Shown here: piece by piece, positions 10,901 to 20,625 of the stretch
How the letters are laid out: each line of letters begins with the position of its first letter
Numbering within the stretch: position 1 is the first letter of the stretch
DNA from: Stenopsyche tienmushanensis
Taxonomy: Eukaryota > Arthropoda > Insecta > Trichoptera > Stenopsychidae
DNA: 64,000 nt
NCBI GenBank assembly: GCA_008973525.1
Contig: WACJ01000111.1
Span: forward strand, 310,001-374,000
Reading direction: 5' to 3'
Translations under genes and position numbers: made by a program
The notes under the pieces: generated by a model
The model's input: the letters and a program-made list of their open reading frames with translations, nothing else
Databases searched by the model: none
Told to the model about the DNA's origin: nothing

Positions 10901-13900
10901 TGTATGTGTAGGGACTCTTTCACGCACTGCACTGCTCATGTTGATCTGTAATTAAAAAAAAAGAAGCAAAATTCCAGGTTATATTTGAATGTCCCTCGTA
11001 TATCTTACACAAAATTTTGGTCGATATTACAAAACAAATATTGGACTGATTAAGCCTTTATTTAGTAAAGGTTCTTGGAGCAACGATGGAATAGTGCTTT
11101 TTATTATTCAGTAAATTCACTAACGCCTACATCTAGTGACAATTGGGATAGGATAGTATTTTCTGAAAGTAGATTTTAACATTTTTAGATTCAATGATTT
11201 TAGGTATTGTGAGAAATATCAGAATAGCGATGCGTGGATTACCTTTACCCCAAATCTCTCGTAATATGGAGCTCCGGTCTTTTTGATCTCTGAGAAATAC
11301 TCGTGGACAGATACCTGGAACTGCTTACCTCTGCCGTTGATGGAATGCTAAATCATGAGCGAACCTCTTTTCCGGGACAATCTGCTGCCGAAAAGCGAAA
11401 ACGAAGATGTTGCCAAGGAACGTTTAGAAACCGCCTGACACATTGTGACTTCATACACATCTGCGATGGAAAGAATTTTAACACAACGGGAGAAGAGCTT
11501 ACTCGATACTTTTACACCTTTGGTTGTGGGCATCGTCAGTGAATTTGGAAATCTGCGTTATTTATAGTGGAAAAATCGTAGTGTTATAATGAATATATCA
11601 ATGCATGCTTAATAAGTTGTGTAATGTATCTTATATTTATGTATGTAAGTCTTTAAGTAAATTGTATATCTGATCGAATTGAAAAAAAAGAACGAAATGT
11701 TATTTTCAAAGAGCCCACTACCACTACTAGAGGTACCCGTGTAAGATCTCTGAGGAAGGTGTCAGTTATGGACGTTCCCAGGTTCCCCAGGTAGAGGTTC
11801 AGCCATTGGTCCCGGTGAGGCCACCCCCCCGACTAATGCTCGCTCTTGAGCCCCAGTCACTCTCAGAGGGAAGGTAACCACACAATGGGGACCCAGCTGA
11901 CAATCACGAGTAATCATTTTATTTATTGTATCACTACTTTCATATTGCTTTCACTCGATAAGTGGGCCTAAAGGTTGATTCCTATTCGAGAGTAAATTAA
12001 TTCAGCTTTGTACCGTAAATTAAATGTATGATATGTTAATCTGTGTATGATCATATTTCATTTTTGTTTGATCTAATTTTTTTCTCACTAAATTTCTTAG
12101 AAATTGGTTCGTTCCTTTTGATTTCATCCTTTTCTTTATTTTTTTAATTTTTTAAATACACAGATTAACATTATAGTTAAAATTAACACTAATTGGACCA
12201 CTCGGAGCAACGATTATAAAGAAGATGAAACGCCGGGATATGAAGAACAATTCGAAAAGGATATGTGAAGTCTATCAAGCCATTTCTATGAAGGAAGGCA
12301 AATGGGATTATAGTGCTTGTTTTCTCAATGGCCCATGTTTTAAATGAACAGAAGCAGACTGATTTATTTTGCAAATCTCAAAAATGATGATCGGAGCGCA
12401 ATGGCTGACTTGAGTGCATACAGGAGCTTGAATATAAAAGAATAAACGAAGAAAGAGAATCAGAGATGGAGAATGAAGACATTTGGCGATTATTGCGGAT
12501 CGGGGATTACAAAACACGGAAGGAATTGGAGGAGGAGCGCCCTAATCAATGATCATCATGAAGATTCATTAATTTGTTGCATGATCATTACATTTAAATT
12601 ACCTGTACAAAGTTGTTTATGGATAGGCATCTATTTTTGGGCATCACTATTTAGTCAATGTAAATAATCATCTCAGTAAACATTTCGGTAAATAATAGAG
12701 TAAGGATGTGTTGATTAACAAAGTATTCAGTAATAAATCCGTCTAATATGTCAGAATATTAGATGTATGAGGATTATTCATGTTGCAATCTCATACTTTA
12801 CTTTTCGTTGGTATTTTATTTTTATAATATACTAATATTGAATTTTAGGAAAGTTTTTTTTGTTTCCATCTTTGGGAGCGTCTTTATCACATATCCACGT
12901 GTATCCTTTTGTTGTTTAACAATACCAATTTTAAATGCTTTATTGATTTTCAATCGTTCCTTAAAAGATTTTAGACGTTCGTCCTTTCCTTACGAATTCC
13001 CGTTAATATCCGTTTACGTTGTGATAAAAGGGTGCTACCAAATGTTTGATGATATCAATTAAAGTCGTGTACGTATGATCTAAGATTTTTTTTCATTGAA
13101 CATTACATAAATATTATTGCTCTCTTATTTGGAGTGTGTTGAGATTGTATCAATGAAGATCCTTTAGTGCAAACCTTATGTTACTCAATTTGACAATTAT
13201 TGAATTGTATTCCAGGACCTGAAAGATTTTATGCGACAAGCCGGAGAGGTGACGTACGCTGATGCTCATAAACAGAGGAAGAATGAAGGGTATGTATATC
13301 TATATACATTTACGTTCTACCATGTTTAGAAATTTAATGATGACTTCTTTTTTCATCTTTCGGGTCTGAAAAACATTGATGCCGACTTAATACTGAGAAT
13401 TTAATATATCCAATATCTCGTAGACTTTTTAAAATGCGTAAAATATAATAGATTTTTTTTCATTGTAGTGTGGTGGAATTTGCAACTCATTCTGATTTGC
13501 GAAACGCTTTGGATAAATTGGATGGTACCGAGTTGAATGGTCGTCGCATTCGATTAGTCGAAGATAGACGCAGAGGTGGTCGTCATTCGCGCTCTACCAG
13601 CAGCCGTTCTCGTTCAAGATCTCGTCGTCGTTCCCGATCTCGTTCAAGGTATTTAATTTGCTGCGTGAATCTATAATGGAGTATGATTGTTTTTGTCATT
13701 TTTAACGGTGTATTTAACGCAGGTCTCGCAGTCGACGCTCCAGTCGGTCCCGCTCTCGTTCAAACTCCAAAACGAGACCTAAGAGCAAATCTCCTGCTCC
13801 AAAATCAAGATCTAGATCTAAGTGAGCCTTATTTTTTTTTAATTATTATTCATATAGCATGAAATATTAAATATTCAGTTAGATATGTGTAAAGTTGGGT

Positions 13901-15461
13901 GAATGTCTTTCACCTCTTCGAGCTTCATCACAATGCTTTCAGTATTTTTTTATTAAGTGTTTAGAATAATGATAAAATTCTTTTTTATTCAATATTTGTC
14001 TCGTATTGATCATATGAATTTATTTTAGAATCATTTGCTTATATTTTTATTTATGCATTTGTAAAATATCAATAATGTTAGGGGGGGAAACTATATTAGG
14101 AGGCCGATTTTTTAACGTTTTTCGTAAATATAAACCAAGTTTTATATAGAAGCCAAGAGAGCCAAGTAAGTGAATGAGGGTTAATTGAACTGTTACTTCG
14201 TACTAACTGGCGTGGATTTCGAGAAACTGGACTGACGGACGTTCAGTTTAGGGTTCATAACATCTGAACAAAACAGAATTTATGAAATAATAAATAATCG
14301 ATTTTTTAAACTGTCTAATGTGGTTTCCCCCCCTTAATGCACTCTTAACTCGTTGGATGCGTCGAACGCATACAGCGCACATCTCTCACAGTGCGAGATA
14401 TGCGAAAATGAAAACTTAGATTAATAATTTTATCAAAATGTTTTTTTTTCTATATATAAACAAACAAAATGTATCTTTAATGCCTCCGAGATCCTCATCA
14501 TGCAAATTAGTTCCTTACACTATACTTTTTTGTTATGAGGCAATTTTAGCCACAAGAAATTCGCTAATAGCAATTTATTTTATGCAATAGATTATAAAAA
14601 AAATATTTTAACGTTTAGATATATATTTTTTAAGTTCTGACCATTTTCACAAGGTACTCGACAGTTATTATTTTTTTTAATTCCCAAACAGCTTAATACT
14701 TGTAGCTTTTGATAATTTTTGCTTCCTTTTAATGTGTACATTATGTCAATTAGAAGCATGTGTATATATTTATCGATACAATAGACATTTTAAAATTGAA
14801 TCATTTTATAAATCGGAATTCCTAGCTTGTTTTTTTGCAAAATGAATGGAATTTATGTTCGTCCACTGAATTTAATCAATTGTCGATATTGAATATCTGG
14901 CGATTCTAAATATTAAACGTATAATATTTGGCCTTTATCAACAAAGGGAATGTCAAGTGAAAAGTATGATAAAAGCTACAAGAACCATGTTAGAATTTTG
15001 CCGGGAAATGTACCGAGTGAGAATGGTGAATGAGTGGTTAGTAGTTTAAACTGATGCATGTGGCATGTATTGTTGAGCAGGCAGCGCTCCGCATCCCCTG
15101 CCTCACGTTCCAGATCTCGTTCTCGTTCCAAGTCTGCAAATAGCCGTACATCGCCAAGAAATTCCAGGTATAGATAGAAACCGGATTTATTTAATACGAT
15201 CGTTTTAATATTCATATTGATTTATCTTTTTGTATTCGATTGCATATTCTAAAATTGTTAAAATCCTTACAGGGAGAGATCGCGCTCTGCCAGCAAAGAA
15301 AAGAGCAAATCTAAATCCAGATCTCCCTCACCAAATGACCACAAAGACAACGGCGCAGGCTCTGACCATAATGAAAGTACTGAAGATTAAATTTCCTAAA
15401 TTTTTGTATTTTTTTATATATATAAGAACTCATTTGTTTATCTAAGTATTTCTTTAATAAA
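7963..15461 (+). CDS. B52: SR splicing factor, B52/SRp55 (SRSF4/5/6) family, full coding region
   Basis: Nuclear RNA-binding protein that binds exonic enhancers and recruits spliceosome components. Coding exons: 7968-8093 (exon opens 7963), 8336-8406, alternative 9356-9442 and/or 9762-9887, 10270-10339, 13216-13289, 13469-13648, 13723-13821, 15081-15167, 15273-15390; stop TAA 15388-15390, AATAAA at 15456. All junctions are GT/AG and phase-consistent. The ATG at 7968 gives [14 protein letters not shown]1 (~4-72) has RNP2 VYVGGL and RNP1 NGYGFVEF. A linker follows, encoded by the alternative exon. RRM2 (~103-173) carries SWQDLKD, the diagnostic heptapeptide of the SR pseudo-RRM, and NEGVVEFA. 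The RS domain (~178-290) has dense SR/RS dipeptides and an acidic DHNESTED end. The predicted product is ~303 residues with the first alternative exon and ~316 with the second, a little shorter than the fly protein. Two introns contain box C/D snoRNA candidates. Confidence 0.93.
8200..8266 (+). ncRNA. Intronic box C/D snoRNA candidate 1, snR39B/SNORD2-like
   Basis: Located in the SR-gene intron between 8093 and 8336. Box C ATGATGC 8205-8211 (one mismatch to RUGAUGA), D' CTGA 8229-8232, C' TTGATGC 8238-8244, D CTGA 8256-8259, with weak A/T terminal pairing. The last D base is 77 nt from the next exon, the spacing typical of intron-processed C/D snoRNAs. The 11 bases CATCTTTCGGG before D' (one base further upstream of it) are complementary to the universally conserved 28S segment CCCGAAAGATG. 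The D'+5 rule points to the G of CCCG, equivalent to yeast 25S Gm805, guided by snR39b (human SNORD2). A related copy sits at 13333-13404. Confidence 0.78.
9356..9442 (+). CDS. B52: SR-gene alternative exon 4a (end of RRM1 and linker, version a)
   Basis: An 87-nt exon after GTTGGCAG and before GTGAGA. It completes the Arg codon from the preceding exon, then reads [20 protein letters not shown] and ends RPPRHGD plus two bases, which join to G|TATGGTCCA to give [15 protein letters not shown] is the RRM1 beta-4 strand, very close to the fly sequence. Its length is a multiple of 3 and its phase equals that of exon 4b, so either or both can be included in frame. The pyrimidine tract is poor, as expected for a regulated exon. 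Confidence 0.85.
9762..9887 (+). CDS. B52: SR-gene alternative exon 4b (end of RRM1 and linker, version b)
   Basis: A 126-nt exon, 319 nt after exon 4a. It reads [20 protein letters not shown], then [21 protein letters not shown]. It starts in the same phase as exon 4a and repeats its logic (V.VE.ARG then an Arg-rich linker), which suggests an ancient exon duplication. The predicted donor is the weak AT|GTGACC at 9888. It is the only nearby GT giving the required phase for the exon at 10270 (yielding ...APM-YGPPTR). If this donor is not used, an in-frame TGA at 9889-9891 ends the protein straight after RRM1. Confidence 0.75.
10090..10130 (+). repeat. Remnant of a tRNA-derived SINE end
   Basis: GGTTCGAATCC (tRNA B-box / T-arm consensus) is followed directly by CTACTC and a run of 12 A. 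This resembles the truncated head or tail of a SINE such as the one at 43153-43352. Nothing else of a tRNA is recognisable. Confidence 0.35.
10480..10998 (-). mobile_element. Deleted mariner-like element, GAGGG-ended family, in SR-gene intron
   Basis: Inverted ends TGAGGGCGATTCAAACATAA (left) and its complement ending GTCCCTCG (right) are flanked by TA on both sides (10478-10479, 10999-11000). On the minus strand, [18 protein letters not shown] followed by SNEGNY resembles the C-terminus of mariner transposases (GI.KLP.RW.K.I...G.Y). At ~519 bp it is a deletion derivative. Confidence 0.72.
11220..12560 (+). other. Coding-like but unassigned stretches in SR-gene intron 5
   Basis: Two open stretches have less AT-biased codons than the surroundings. 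Around 11355-11560 one frame starts [20 protein letters not shown] and, past one stop, continues [20 protein letters not shown]. Around 12425-12555 a frame reads [20 protein letters not shown] then [22 protein letters not shown]. I do not recognise either. They could be a retrocopied or broken gene, or exons of a nested gene; no splice structure could be confirmed. Confidence 0.25.
11715..11905 (+). pseudogene. Possible U1 snRNA-like relic
   Basis: A GC-rich island in an AT-rich intron. CAGGTTCCCC...GAGGTTCAGCCATTG..CCCGGT recalls U1 stem-loop II/III (GGTTCCCCCGGAGTGAGG / CAGCCATTGCACTCCGG), and the preceding TAGAGGTA.CCGTG recalls the U1 5' region. Similarity is patchy and the 5' ATACTTACCTG is not intact. 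The call is tentative. Confidence 0.22.
13333..13404 (+). ncRNA. Intronic box C/D snoRNA candidate 2, snR39B/SNORD2-like
   Basis: Located in the SR-gene intron between 13289 and 13469. Box C ATGATGA 13337-13343 (perfect RUGAUGA), D' CTGA 13366-13369, C' TTGATGC 13376-13382, D CTGA 13393-13396, closed by AAATT/AATTT pairing just outside C and D. The D box is 73 nt from the 3' exon, the expected position. The guide CATCTTTCGGGT before D' complements 28S rRNA ACCCGAAAGATG over 12 bases and selects the same G as candidate 1. The D' guide and the C' region match candidate 1, whereas the bases before box D differ. This fits an intra-gene duplication. Confidence 0.85.
14081..14333. mobile_element. 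Harbinger-type MITE, TTA target duplication, in SR-gene intron 8
   Basis: The left end GGGGGGGAAACTATATTAG and right end CTAATGTGGTTTCCCCCCC are inverted repeats, and both are bordered by TTA (14078-14080 and 14334-14336). A 3-bp TTA/TAA duplication and G-rich ends are typical of PIF/Harbinger. At 253 bp it has no coding capacity. Confidence 0.8.
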
Positions 15462-17170
15462 TCTTATCTTTTTACTTCAAAATGATTAATATTAAATCAA
15501 ACTGTAAATTTAAATCGGTGTCTACCTAAAAGTGGCTAAATATATTTTTTAGTATGCTTAGTGTTCACAAAGCGTAAGAAGAAATTTTGGTTGTGTTAAT
15601 GGATTTCTTTACGCTCCGAGTTTGTAAAATAAGTATATAATATTTGATTTTGCTAGGGGATCTTTTATTTTGACTGCACAATAATTTCTGAGACATTTCT
15701 TCATCGAGAGGAAAAAGTTTTTATTTTATTACATGGAATGCATGATTGTATTTCACTCCATTGCAAACTTTACAGCAACTGATTTTATTGTATAAGATTC
15801 ACCTTAACATGTTAATTAGAATGTATCTAATGTTTAAGAATAAAGTACATTTATTAATTATTACTTGTTTGTTTTACAGTAAAGTGATTCATAACGATTT
15901 AATCACTGTAACATTCCTTATTGATGAAGTGAATTTTTGGGGGGGAAATGATAAGCAAATGTCAAAATTGGTGTTATATATTTTTATCTGCAAATCACCT
16001 ATGATTGAGAATTTTTTTAACAAATGTTAATAATGTTGGATGAAATTATGAGTAATTAATCTTAAGATTCATAAGTAATATTAGAAATATGCTAACTTTT
16101 GAATTTAAACATTTATTCGAAAAGATCTTGAAAGATTGACTCATAACATTTTACCCCGGAGCCGCCCCACAGATACCTAAAGCCAAATGTGTTAACCCCG
16201 TGCAAGTGAAATTCCATACATTTTTGCAAAGTACATATTTGTCTTGCAAATTTAATATGAATTTTGGGGAGTGATGTCTTGGAAACTGTATAATAACTCA
16301 AAATTTAGTAAATAAATTTGCGCTTGTCTGATGTTAATGTTTAATAATAATACCATAGTTTGTAAAAGAATTCTTGATTTTAATAAAGGCTTTCTTCAAA
16401 ATGAATGTTTTATTAATTTTTGTTTTATCCAAATAATGATTAATGGGGATAGATCAAATCTTGAAAAAGTTGTTATTTACATTATTCCAAGAACATGTCT
16501 AAATGTTAAACCAAGGAATATTTTCTCAAATAAAGTTATTTTATGATTTTGATGAGTTTCCGAATTCTTAAACCATTTTCACTTGTATGTTAACTTCCGT
16601 TCGTATATCAGTATTATTTTGCCAAAATTTTAACTCTTAGCCTCTGAATGCTGATATATTTACGCACCTATGATGTGTTAAAAGGATCAGCGCCGATTTT
16701 TTAGAATATATGCCGAAGTAGGAAATAACTTTGATCAAAAAAAGTATAACAAATTAACCTTTTATCAACATTACACTGAAATTTTTCACAAAATTGTTAA
16801 TAAACAGGTTAAAAAGGTTAAACTATTAAATATATTCTATTCATTATTTTCTAATATTTGTTTGTTCGTATTTTATGCGCTGCCATACCGTTCATTCAAT
16901 TGCAATAAAACTTTGCCAACTTATTTGCACTTTTTGAAATAATATAGGTATAGTACAATTAACTTACAGTAGATCTTATATATAAAAATCAATGTTTGTT
17001 CATATTTATAATAAAACCAGCCCTTATATATCATTCAATTTCAATAAATGTATTTATTATTAGAAAGAAAATAGATTTCATTATATCAATTCCTACAACA
17101 AGATAACTACTTCAAACAATATTTGTAGAATTATTGCTTCTGTGGCATGGTTTCACTTTTGCACGGTATG
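15462..17170. other. AT-rich intergenic DNA downstream of the SR gene
   Basis: Only low-complexity open frames are seen. No recognised protein, RNA or inverted-repeat pair. Confidence 0.5.
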
Positions 17171-17172
17171 TA

Positions 17173-17788
17173 TTAGGGTGTCCCATAAGTTTCTTTCGTT
17201 TTCATAAGGAAAAAATAAACAATTTGTATTGTATCAAAATTTATTGAATAATATATGATGCATTCTTTTCTATTACCTTTCTCCATCTCTCCGGAAGCCT
17301 CATAATGCCTTCTTGCCGAAATTTCCCAGGTTTGTTAGCAAAATATTGATCAAGGTATATCTTTATATCATTTTTTGAATTAATTTTTTTATCACGTAAA
17401 GGATTTTTCAATGAAAGAAATACATAATAATCTGAAGGGGCAATATCAGAAGAGTATGGAAGATGAGGTAAAACATCCCAGTCAAATGATAATTTATTTC
17501 TGACGAGCAAAGACACATGAGGCCTGTCGTTATCGTGATGAAAAACCAACGCCTCGTCTGTTTGCTAATTCTGGCCAACTTTCCTAGTTGGAAGCAATAT
17601 TTTGTTGAATTGATCGTTTCACCTTGCTGAAGTAGCTCATAATAAACTACCCCCTTCCAGTCCCACGGATGCTCGTGGAATTTCTAACTTGTTCGCTATT
17701 TCGAGAACAGTCTATTGCGGGTTTTCTTCAACCATGGCTATGATTAGATCTGTATTCACTTGCGAAAGAAACTTAATGGACAACCTAA
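17173..17788 (-). mobile_element. Internally deleted mariner, TTAGGTTGTCCCAT family, copy 1
   Basis: The ends TTAGGGTGTCCCATAAGTTT and its inverted partner ending GACAACCTAA are flanked by TA (17171-17172, 17789-17790). On the minus strand, 17241-17549 encodes the C-terminal catalytic part: HHDNDRPH, then PYSSDIAPSDYY (second and third catalytic Asp) and GIMRLPERWRKVIE. A stretch near 17690-17760 keeps NTDLIIAMVEENP from the N-terminal HTH. The middle is deleted (616 bp against ~1.3 kb), so it is inactive. Related copies: 42805 and 60859. Confidence 0.88.
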
Positions 17789-17790
17789 TA

Positions 17791-18159
17791 CAAAGATGTC
17801 TGTAATTAGGTATTATTTTGTACCCATTTCCATGAATAATTGGTAGAGGTGTTTTATAATTCTTATGATTCTGATGTTTCATGGAACATGTTGAATATAT
17901 ATCTTATTATGTTTTCATCTACTTTCAGATTAAAGTGAAATATTTAATTTTAGCATTTTGTCAATTATGTTCTGTGTAAGTGGTATTATTCAATTACAAT
18001 TTCCTTAATTCCAATAAATATATTAATGGTTTAAATTCATTGCCCAAATAAAGTGAACGTTGGATGCATTTACTTACATTTAATACTGAATAACTGCATT
18101 AGTTAAAAATGCATGATATATATTTTTTAGTTGAAACAATGTAATTTTAAAAAAAGAAA
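17791..18159. other. AT-rich intergenic spacer
   Basis: No feature recognised. Confidence 0.4.
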
Positions 18160-18161
18160 TA

Positions 18162-18665
18162 CAGTTGACCCATGGTAATCTGACAAACGTTTTGCAAGGT
18201 AGTGTCGATTTCTCCAATTTGTCGGACTAGACTACTGCCACTTACCCCTTGTAGTCTAAAGCTTTTTGGTAAGGAATACTTGTAGTCTGAATAATTATGA
18301 AAATGATAAGATACACAGATAATACAAAGTTTCATATTATAGAATTAATGTCATAAACACAATGATCATGGCAGTTATAAAAACCTGTTAACCTCATCAA
18401 ACATATTCCATGATGATTTTTGAAGCATTTTAACTATCTCTTGCTAGCTACAGTTTTATTTTTTATTTCCTTGTAAAACGATTTCTTTCATGGTCAATGT
18501 GGGCCCAGAAATAAGTGTATGCCTGTTTTTTTTCCTAAAGAAACCACTTATACAAAGCTTCCTCTACTTCTGAATGTTTAGCCATCTTGAAAGTTTGCAT
18601 ATTGCCTGTCCCGCAATCAATGATGGGGACGAACTTTCGAATGTTATAGCGGTTTGTTTTTGTAT
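18162..18665 (-). mobile_element. Deletion derivative of the intron-1 Tigger element
   Basis: Starts CAGTTGACCCATGGTAATCT after TA 18160-18161; CAGTTGACCC also begins vertebrate MER2/Tigger termini. Segment 18310-18430 closely matches 6365-6480 of the Tigger at 4831-6523 (shared TATTCCATGATGATTTTTGA). On the minus strand, 18560-18640 contains EALYKWF preceded by AGQAICKLSRWLN, as in the CENP-B-like HTH of Tigger proteins. The right end is unclear; it abuts another repeat at 18672. Confidence 0.65.
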
Positions 18666-18671
18666 CGTTCT

Positions 18672-18800
18672 AATATATGTACCAAGAGCTGGCAACATAA
18701 ATTGAAGGTCTTCTAACACATTTGAATAATTTAATAGTTGTGTTCTGGTGTGTTTCCGGATTATCATTATGACAGTCTGGCGATTGAGTGGCGTTAGAGA
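18672..18800. repeat. Solo inverted-repeat arm of the ChaC-intron MITE family
   Basis: CCAAGAGCTGGCAACATAAA then ...CATTATGACAGTCTGGCGATT matches both arms of the element at 1-556 with scattered mismatches. No partner arm is present nearby, so it is a truncated or recombined copy. Confidence 0.75.
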
Positions 18801-19104
18801 TAAGTACACATTAAATCCTTGTCAATAAATTCCATTCACCCTATTGAAAATTCCTGATTAACTATAGAATCGCATTGTTAAAGAACTTATTTTCTATATG
18901 CATTTTTTCCAGCAAATTGTAGATCATTTTATAAAAAAGAAGTACAGTGAAACCTCGATTTTACGTTTTCCAAGGGACCCTGAAAAAAAAACGGTAATTG
19001 CGGGAAACGGTTAATGCGGGAAAGCTTCAAATAATAATAAAAAACAACTAAAATCTTAAAAAAACATTTATTTATTAGTTACTTGTATATATTGTATATA
19101 AAAT

Positions 19105-19715
19105 TTATTTTTTAAAAAACTCCTTTATGTTTGTTTCCTTCTTTGTTGTTTGGCACTTTAATTGGAACAAAGACGCCTCAAACTCGTGTACTTTTCTAAG
19201 AGCGGATTCATCTATTTCCTTGGAATGGAAAAATGATTTTTCGAAGGCCAATAATGCTTCTGTAAATGTCGGAATAGATTCGGTATTATGTTCTTCGCCA
19301 TCTTCCTCTTCACTGCTGTCATTAGTTGCATCACATAATGAGTTGATTGTCTCAACGCCACAGAAAATTTTGTGATCCCTTTTATTTTGGCTATTTGCAA
19401 AGCTTTTTCTTTGACTATGGATCCATCAATGGGTATGTTTTCAGCTCGCGCCTGCTGGTACCACGTGTAAAGAATATCTTCAAGCTCTCCAAAAGTAGAT
19501 TCCTTAGCAGACTTTCTTTTATTCGCTGTCTTGCCGCACTTTTCAATTGTTTTGCAAATGTTACTCTTCATAGCAACAATCGTGTTTAGAGTTGATGGTG
19601 CAAATCCCAGACGTTTTGTTATGTCAATTCGTTTTTCTCCTGGATTGTTTTCGACGTCTTGAATTATTTTCAGCTTCTCAGCTAGAGTTCTAGTTTTCTT
19701 CATGGGTGGCGGCAT
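19105..19715 (-). pseudogene. Tigger/pogo transposase with its catalytic core deleted
   Basis: The start ATG at 19715 gives MPPPMKKTRTLAEKLKIIQD, the CENP-B N-terminal HTH. It is followed by STFGELEDILYTWYQQARAE (second HTH, CENP-B DNA-binding domain) to about 19360. There the frame shifts into another that reads ESIPTFTEALLAFEKSFF and ends IKEFFKK at stop 19105-19107, which is the C-terminal tail of the same protein family. The whole DDE domain is therefore absent. In its original frame the ORF runs on to 19212. The tail NIKEFFKK resembles the PCNA-binding motif known at the C-terminus of pogo transposase. Confidence 0.8.
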
Positions 19716-20261
19716 TTTAGTTTCAATTTGGAAAAAAATTCGATACGAGATGTGAGGCAATATTGAACGCAACTGACTTGTACAAATTCAGCTACGCGAC
19801 TAAAAAGTTTGTATGTACAGGAATCATTATTACCATGAATTTTAAACAATTCAACATTTGCATTGTAACGTAAAGATAAAACGGATTGGGAAATTCCCAA
19901 CCTCGATACTAAGGAATGTTGGACACCGATGTTCGTCAAATCAGTCAAACAAAAGACGATAGGTTTTCCCTCTTTAAGTGACGATCTCCGAATAATCGAC
20001 AATAGCGTAGATAAGGTAAACCTGTTATCCAAAACTTTGGGACTAATCACCAGGATTCCCAGCACTTAAGCAACAATAGCACACAACAGACGATTTCGAA
20101 ATCATTAAAATAATTCTTCAAAAATTATCCTAAATCCTTAACAAATACTAAAATAATCACTCCATTAGAAACTATTATTAAGAAAAAATAAAGATTAAAA
20201 ACAAAAAATACACAGGTTCGGCGAAATTGATAATACAATCATTAAAAACTTCCCACGAAAG

Positions 20262-20440
20262 TTTTCAATGCTTGCCTGAAAATCGGTTACTATCCCACAT
20301 TATGGAAATTTGCAAAGGTAATTCCGATTCCAAAATCAGTCCAAAAAAATGATCCATCCCGAAAACTATAGACCGATCACTCGGCTGTGTCAAACTTGCT
20401 TGCCGAGATACGGAGAAATATGCAATAAAAACGGTCAATC
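20262..20440 (+). pseudogene. Non-LTR retrotransposon reverse-transcriptase fragment
   Basis: Conceptual translation gives LKIGYYPTLWKFAKVIPIPK, then after one frameshift NYRPIT.L. This is the Jockey/LINE RT block G..P..WK.A.V..I.K...D...YRPI. It lies inside the pogo-like element and is degenerate. Confidence 0.7.
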
Positions 20441-20625
20441 GAGATAATATTTGTGACGGGACCAAAATATTTAAACGGTTTATCGAGGAAATCGGTAAAT
20501 CGGGGAACGGTCAATGCGGGATTATTTAACGTTGTTCTTATGGGAGTTTGACGGGACTATAAAAAATGAACGGTCCATCCGGGAAAACGTATTATGCGGG
20601 AACGGTTTATCGAGGTTCCACTGTA

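Larger units (their letters stand above)
18945..20623 (-). mobile_element. Pogo/Tigger-type DNA transposon, internally rearranged
   Basis: Flanked by TA (18943-18944, 20624-20625), with ends CAGTGAAACCTCGATTTTAC and ...ATCGAGGTTCCACTG. Subterminal regions repeat AACGGT-TATGCGGGAA units on both sides. Transposase N- and C-terminal parts are on the minus strand. The right third contains a foreign LINE fragment (20262-20440). The 1679-bp length and missing DDE core make it non-autonomous. Confidence 0.88.
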
